Source of the DNA: Chara braunii
Taxonomy: Eukaryota > Streptophyta > Charophyceae > Charales > Characeae
Reading direction: 5' to 3'
Length of the DNA: 31,800 nt
Assembly (NCBI GenBank): GCA_003427395.1
Contig: BFEA01000415.1
Location: 866,942 to 898,741 of the forward strand
The notes under the pieces are model-generated. The model saw only the letters and a program-made list of their open reading frames with translations, did not search any database and was not told where the DNA came from. The position numbers and the translations under genes were made by a program. This document shows positions 28,073-31,800 of the stretch, piece by piece. Each line of letters begins with the position of its first letter. Positions within the stretch are counted from its first letter, which is position 1.

Positions 28073-28333
28073 CACAGAAGACCATGCATTCAGTATAGCA
28101 CCCATGGTCGCAAAATGGACAAATAGTGTCCGGATGCAGAGGGTGCCTGCAGTCAGGAACGGAGGGACAGTCCTCTACACACATGGATGCAGAAACCATC
28201 TGATTGTAGTGATTGTGACAGAGACGATGGCGGCTACAGCCGAGTGTAGCAGTGTCTGTAGCTATGCAAAGGAGAAGGTCGCAGAGTGTTGGTATATTGT
28301 CCTGCTGGATCACAGGGCCAGAGGAATGATGAT
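28073..28333 (-). CDS. Unrecognised Cys/His-rich protein, exon B
   Basis: I do not recognise the family. The exon follows an acceptor with pyrimidine tract and TTAAAG at 28340-28334 and ends at a GTGAGC donor (28072-28067). Its frame reads HHSSGPVIQQDN, LCDLLLCIA, GCSRHRLCHNHYNQ, SMCVEDCPSVPDC, HPLHPDTICPFCDHGC and YTECMVFC. CxxC, CxHGCxxEC and paired His residues suggest zinc binding (inference). Its 2-nt start phase fits the 1-nt end phase of exon A (28510-28659), giving Asp at the junction. Without splicing the same frame is open from 28478 to 28008. Confidence 0.55.
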
Positions 28334-28509
28334 CTTTAACATAAAAGAGATTGCAGACAGTTTGGTGAGGGAAGAAAACAGCATCATTATGTAAGAAATT
28401 AGTAACATCAGTCATGGGATGGACCATGATGCCGTTGGCCCACACCTCCCAGTGGTCAGAGGCATGTGTGATGGCCATTTAATGGCCAGGTCTGTGCACA
28501 ACCACTCAC

Positions 28510-28659
28510 CTGCTCGAGCATTGAGTACTTCAAGTTGGCGGTCCCTCATTGCTACTTGTAGGACAGCAATGGTAGAGCCTCTTTCCCTGGTATAATTACA
28601 ATCCTCTGGCGGTACGTGGGGGTGATCAGCATCAAGCTGAAGGGCGATAGCAAGGAAGT
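28510..28659 (-). CDS. Unrecognised Cys/His-rich protein, exon A
   Basis: An open 150-bp stretch on the minus strand reads FLAIALQLDADHPHVPPEDC, NYTRERGSTIAVLQVAMRDR and QLEVLNARA. It ends at a consensus donor G|GTGAGT (28509-28504) and begins after CATTAG, preceded by pyrimidines and a CTAAT branch-like phrase. Amphipathic helix-like composition. It is too short to stand out alone, but its phase matches exon B. If the 59-bp segment before it is an intron starting GTCTGA, the frame also joins in phase to the Gln/Leu-rich stretch upstream. Confidence 0.5.
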
Positions 28660-29260
28660 CTAATGGTGTATAAAACGGGCGTGGAGAATGTGAAGACAGA
28701 TATTAGTTTCAGTCAGACCACAGAGATTGGTGAGGGTCTCAGGCTCATGTGCCGGATGCTGGCCAACGATTTGCAGATCACCCAGCTGGTGTTGCAAGCC
28801 CAAAATGTCTTGGGTTGTTTGCTGGTCAGTCATTTGCAGATCACCCATGTGGTCTGCGTGCGGAGGGCACAAATTTGTGGTTTGTCCAAATGATGCTGGT
28901 CAGCCATTTGCAGATCCCCCATGTGGTCTATGCCTTGTGGGGTTAACTGCAATCCGGGCAGATCATGTTCCAATCCCTCAACGTTTGGGGTCGCATCCTG
29001 AGCAGGGACTGTCCCGGGAATTGGGAGTGTACTCTGGGCAGGGACCACATCCTGTTGTACAGGTGGAACATCTAACGCTGAAGGGCATAAGACATAGTGT
29101 CGTGGCTGCCTGCAGGCAGCTGGACTGTCTGCTGGAGGCATCATCGATGACATCCACGGCATCGTCACTTGTCAGGGGATCAGCAGCATGTTTCTTTGTC
29201 TGGCTCAATTCTCTCTGTGCCTGCTCAGGTTGTTGCGGTTCCTTTGTTCCAAACGGCAAT
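28660..29260 (-). pseudogene. Upstream part of the same gene, frame-broken Gln/Pro-rich region
   Basis: Three minus-strand frames carry protein-like sequence in order: EPQQPEQAQRELSQTKKHAA with SDDAVDVIDDASSRQSS (about 29250-29110), then LDVPPVQQDVVPAQSTLPIP to HMGDLQMADQHHL (about 29075-28885), then HMGDLQMTDQQTTQDILGLQ with HPAHEPETLTNLC (about 28855-28720). The HMGDLQM phrase is a DNA repeat (tgggtgatctgcaaat type) seen three times between 28763 and 28925. Two frame changes without good splice sites suggest indels or unseen introns. No start codon was assigned. Confidence 0.4.
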
Positions 29261-29317
29261 ATCCACTCGCACCTCCCCCTACCCCGCTTCTTTTTTTTTT
29301 TTGAGAAAACTGCTCTG

Positions 29318-30433
29318 GAGTCACACTTGTAGTTCAGAATGAGCAAAATCATCAGTCCATTGGTAGGTCTGTCGCGGCTGAGCTTGGAAAGGAAAAAAAA
29401 ACATGGGGAAAAGCAAAAAAAATATGGACCTGTAATGCACTTCCGGAGGCTGCAGTCTCACACGTGCTGTTCTCCTGTTTTCGGCTGCTTTCATGACCAT
29501 AGCATTTTTGCTTTTTTTTGTATTTTTTTTTGTTTTTTTGTTTTCACGCTATAATGCCCACCCGGAGGGCACAGTCTCATACCTTCTCCAGATTCTGTAT
29601 CCAGGTGCTTTCACGACCATAGCTTTATAGACCATAGCGTTGTTGCTTCTTTTTTTTTCGTTTTTTTTTAGAGGGGGAGGCTTGCTTTTTTTTGTTCGTT
29701 GTTTTTATTGGGGGGGGCTTTTTTTTTTTTTTTTTTTTTTTCATTTCGTGGCCAGGCCATGCCCGTGGCTGGGCCGCGGCCGAGATGTCTAGTCCACCCC
29801 CGTGGCTGGGCCGCAGCCGAGATGTCTAGTCCACGCCTGTGGCTGGGCCGCGGCCAAGATGTCTAGTCCACGCTCGTGGCTGGGCCGCGGGCCTGTGGCT
29901 GAGCCACAGCCAAGATGTCTAGGCCACGCCCGTGGCTGGGCCAAGGGCGAGATGTCTAGACCACGCCTGTGGCTGTGCCACGGCCGAAAATGTCTAGGCC
30001 ACGCCCGTGGCTGGGCCACGGTTGAGATGTCCAGTCCACAGCCGAGATGTCTAGGCGTCACACGGGAAAAAAAAAACAACAAACAAAACGACGAGCTATG
30101 GTCGTGAAAGCAGGTAGACACAGAATCTGGAGAAGGGTGTGAGAGTGCACCCTCCTTGAGGGCGTTATTGGCCCGTGGTCATCAGGGCGGTGGGGAAAAA
30201 AAAGCAACGATGAAAAAAAAAAAAGCAATATCAACAATGTTATGGTCGTGAAAGCAGATGGATACAGAAGAACAGAATCTGGAGAACGTGTGAGACTGCA
30301 CCCTCCGGGAGGGCGTTATGGCCCTGTGTTTTTTTTTGCGTAGGCCCGTGGTTTTTTGCCTGTTCAAACTCAGCCGCGACACACCTGCCTACAGAGTGAT
30401 GTTTTTGCTCATTCCGAACAGCACCTGTGACTT
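29318..30433. mobile_element. Foldback-type element with long inverted arms
   Basis: The left arm (29318 to about 29640) and right arm (about 30092-30433) are imperfect reverse complements. From outside in they share gagtcac/gtgactt, cagaatgagcaaaa/tttttgctcattc, tgtcgcggctgag/ctcagccgcgaca, and two copies per side of ccggagggc...agtctca...ccagattctgt...ctttcacgaccatagc. A 37-bp satellite fills the middle. Long, internally repetitive inverted arms around a satellite are the hallmark of Foldback-like DNA elements. No transposase frame and no certain target duplication. Confidence 0.8.
29757..30056. repeat. 37-bp satellite, about eight units
   Basis: Units read ccacgcccgtggctgggccg, then cggccgagatgtctagt, with one truncated unit near 29870-29890. 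The phrase ggccgagatgtct is shared in reverse with the duplication at 11078-11577. The Arg/Pro/His-rich frames on both strands are by-products. Confidence 0.93.
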
Positions 30434-30549
30434 CAACGTACTTGCCCCCTTTTTTTTCCCCCCATGAACTATGAACTGTTTCTTCTGGCACCTTCGGTAA
30501 GAAAGGAAAAAAATAATTGAAGGATTTCTATTATTTGAAATTCTAACAA
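30434..30549. other. Spacer
   Basis: T- and A-rich, no feature. Confidence 0.4.
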
Positions 30550-30865
30550 GATATGGGTAGACTGTGATATTGGACTTGTAGAAAAAAAGATTGCATGAGC
30601 TTGGCATCGGAAGTTCCTGTACTGCAAGGTTTGTCCACTTCCTTGCCCACCGGGGCTGGGGGGCTGCCCACCCTTTGTGGTGCTTGTCCTGTCTCTTATA
30701 CACATCTAGATGTGTATAAGAGACAGGATATGGGTAGACTGTGATATTGGACTTGTAGAAAAAAAGATTGCATGAGCTTGGCATCGGAAGTTCCTGTACT
30801 GCAAGGTTTGTCCACTTCCTTGCCCACCGGGGCTGGGGGGCTGCCCACCCTTTGTGGTGCTTGTC
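30550..30865. other. Artefactual 139-bp exact direct duplication around an adapter
   Basis: 30550-30688 and 30727-30865 are identical over 139 bp and meet exactly at the two edges of the 38-bp adapter junction. Real tandem copies in this region differ at many positions. The left copy plus adapter is therefore most likely misassembled read sequence. Confidence 0.93.
30689..30726. other. Nextera mate-pair junction adapter (contaminant)
   Basis: CTGTCTCTTATACACATCT is followed directly by its reverse complement AGATGTGTATAAGAGACAG. These are two Tn5 mosaic ends head to head, the circularisation junction of Nextera mate-pair libraries. Translation gives the notorious SYTHLDVYKRQ and MCIRDR peptides seen in the minus-strand frames here. 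It is not biological. Confidence 0.99.
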
Positions 30866-31307
30866 AGTGCTGTCTGGTGCAAGTTGCCCTCGATATTGGG
30901 TACTCCTGCTGGGTAGACCCTCTGATATTGGGCCTGTAGAAAAAAGATTGCATGAGCCTGGCGTCCGAAGTTCCCGTACTGCAAGCTTTGTCCGCTTCCA
31001 CGTCCACCAGGGCTGCGGTGCTGCCCAGCCTTGGTGCTTGTCACTGCTGTCTGGTCCAAGTTGCCCTCAATATTGGTAGGGTGATGGTCTTGAGGGCTGT
31101 TCACACTGAGGTTAGATATTAGGGATAGGGGGTGCACTGGGACAATTAACGTAGGGAAGGGTAGGGAACGTGGCCTATCCTGTCAGGACAACCATCCGCC
31201 GCCGCTGCCAGAGATTCGTGGGTCTGGTCCTTGGCCTCTACAACACCCTGGGCTTTCTTTTCTTTTCAAAAAAAAAAAAAAAAGGTAGGAGGCAAAGAGT
31301 TCCGGGG

Positions 31308-31463
31308 AGGTCCCACTCGCAAAGAGGACTGGATTTGATGCCTGAATCAGGATGTGTTTGTGGAGCCGTGCAGAAGATCACGATTGATCTGCTTTTGTGC
31401 ATCTCTACCTAAAACACATCCAGATTCAGGCGCTTGATGCAATGCTCTTTACTAGTGGGACCT
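31308..31463. mobile_element. MITE with about 50-bp imperfect TIRs
   Basis: The left arm aggtcccactcgcaaagagg...tgcctgaatcaggatgtgtt and the reverse complement of the right arm (aggtcccactagtaaagagc...cgcctgaatctggatgtgtt) pair over about 50 bp around a 55-bp core. It is 156 bp with no frame. A relative is at 2074-2200. Confidence 0.8.
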
Positions 31464-31800
31464 CACCCCTGGTCTCAGGCAGTGCAGAGTGTTCTGTGTA
31501 GTCTCAATCAATGGCCTCACTCCACTACTCACCAAATCTGCAAAATGAGACATATCTTCCCGTGGACAGACAGCAATGGGAGACTGTGTAGCCTCGATAA
31601 TACCCACTCCCACAGCTGGCAGCCGTGGTTGTCGACAGAGAGGCAATGGTTAAGGCTGCCGAGGCACCACTTCCAGGTGGTATACCAACCTACTAATTTT
31701 GTTCTCATCTCACCAGTGGACTGTGCCCAGCACCCTGCCCACCTCGCCCCCGACCGCGACCCTTCCCAGCCGCCACCTGCCCCCCCTCTGTCAGCCCCAC
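31464..31800. other. Right end, no gene supported
   Basis: 31511-31545 matches one arm of the short TIR element at 13211-13332. From 31725 the sequence is C-rich (ccccgaccgcgacc type). The 64-codon minus frame 31452-31646 has no recognised feature. Confidence 0.4.

Larger units (their letters stand above)
30540..31265 (+). mobile_element. A-tailed retroposon-like repeat, copy 2, with internal tandem unit
   Basis: 30904-31257 matches 15237-15582 and ends cctctacaacaccctgggct, then a pyrimidine stretch and A15 (31268-31283). Its front part (gatattgg(a/g)c(c/t)tgtagaaaaa to tgcttgtca) occurs as two real tandem units about 177 bp apart (30748 and 30925) and as a third, artefactual, copy left of the adapter. 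Confidence 0.65.

Noticed and set aside
29789-30121. Repeat proteins on both strands of the 37-bp satellite
   Set aside because: The 37-bp unit is not a multiple of 3 and the frames follow the satellite, not coding constraint.
30389-30784. Minus-strand ORF containing VSYTHLDVYKRQ and another starting MCIRDR
   Set aside because: Both are translations of the Nextera junction adapter at 30689-30726.

Overview
The window looks like nuclear DNA of a green-lineage (Viridiplantae) genome that is very rich in transposable elements. Three things support this: two exons whose translation matches the C-terminus of a granule-bound-type starch synthase, GT-AG introns, and a short interstitial TTTAGGG telomere tract. 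The gypsy elements, the dense microsatellites, the long introns and a leftover Nextera mate-pair junction remind me of a charophyte alga such as Chara. That is an inference; the sequence has no species marker.

Region by region. (1) 1-1120 is a diverged LTR fragment. (2) 2255-2383 and 12889-13056 (+) are the last two coding exons of the starch synthase, separated by a 10.5 kb intron. That intron holds a complete 4.8 kb LTR element (3617-8455, minus strand, target-site duplication TCGTC), several minisatellites, a G-rich tract and two terminal-inverted-repeat elements (11681-12109 and 12184-12525). (3) 13057-16160 is intergenic repeat, with a short telomere tract, a tRNA-like SINE head and an A-tailed retroposon. 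(4) 16183-17353 is an Asn/Asp-rich repeat protein reading frame with one frameshift. (5) 17683-18153 is an assembly gap, flanked by inverted copies of a dispersed repeat. (6) 18353-20484 holds a small duplicated ORF and satellite-like arrays. (7) 20485-27504 is a second, larger gypsy element (minus strand). It carries gag, RT/RNase H and integrase-chromodomain remnants and is related to the first by its LTRs, leader minisatellite and primer site. It is disabled by an internal deletion and by stop codons. (8) 28073-29260 (minus) is an unrecognised coding region. Two exons with matching splice phase encode a Cys/His-rich, probably metal-binding segment. (9) 29318-30433 is a foldback element whose long inverted arms enclose a 37-bp satellite. 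(10) 30540-31265 is an A-tailed dispersed repeat disrupted by a 38-bp Nextera junction, which is an assembly artefact. (11) 31308-31463 is a small MITE.

The host genes visible are the starch synthase, the Asn/Asp-rich frame and the Cys/His-rich gene. Everything else is transposon or satellite. The most useful observations are the starch synthase exons joined in phase across 10.5 kb of transposons, the sequencing-adapter artefact, the MITE packed with CTCTCGAAA motifs, and the unrecognised Cys/His-rich gene.
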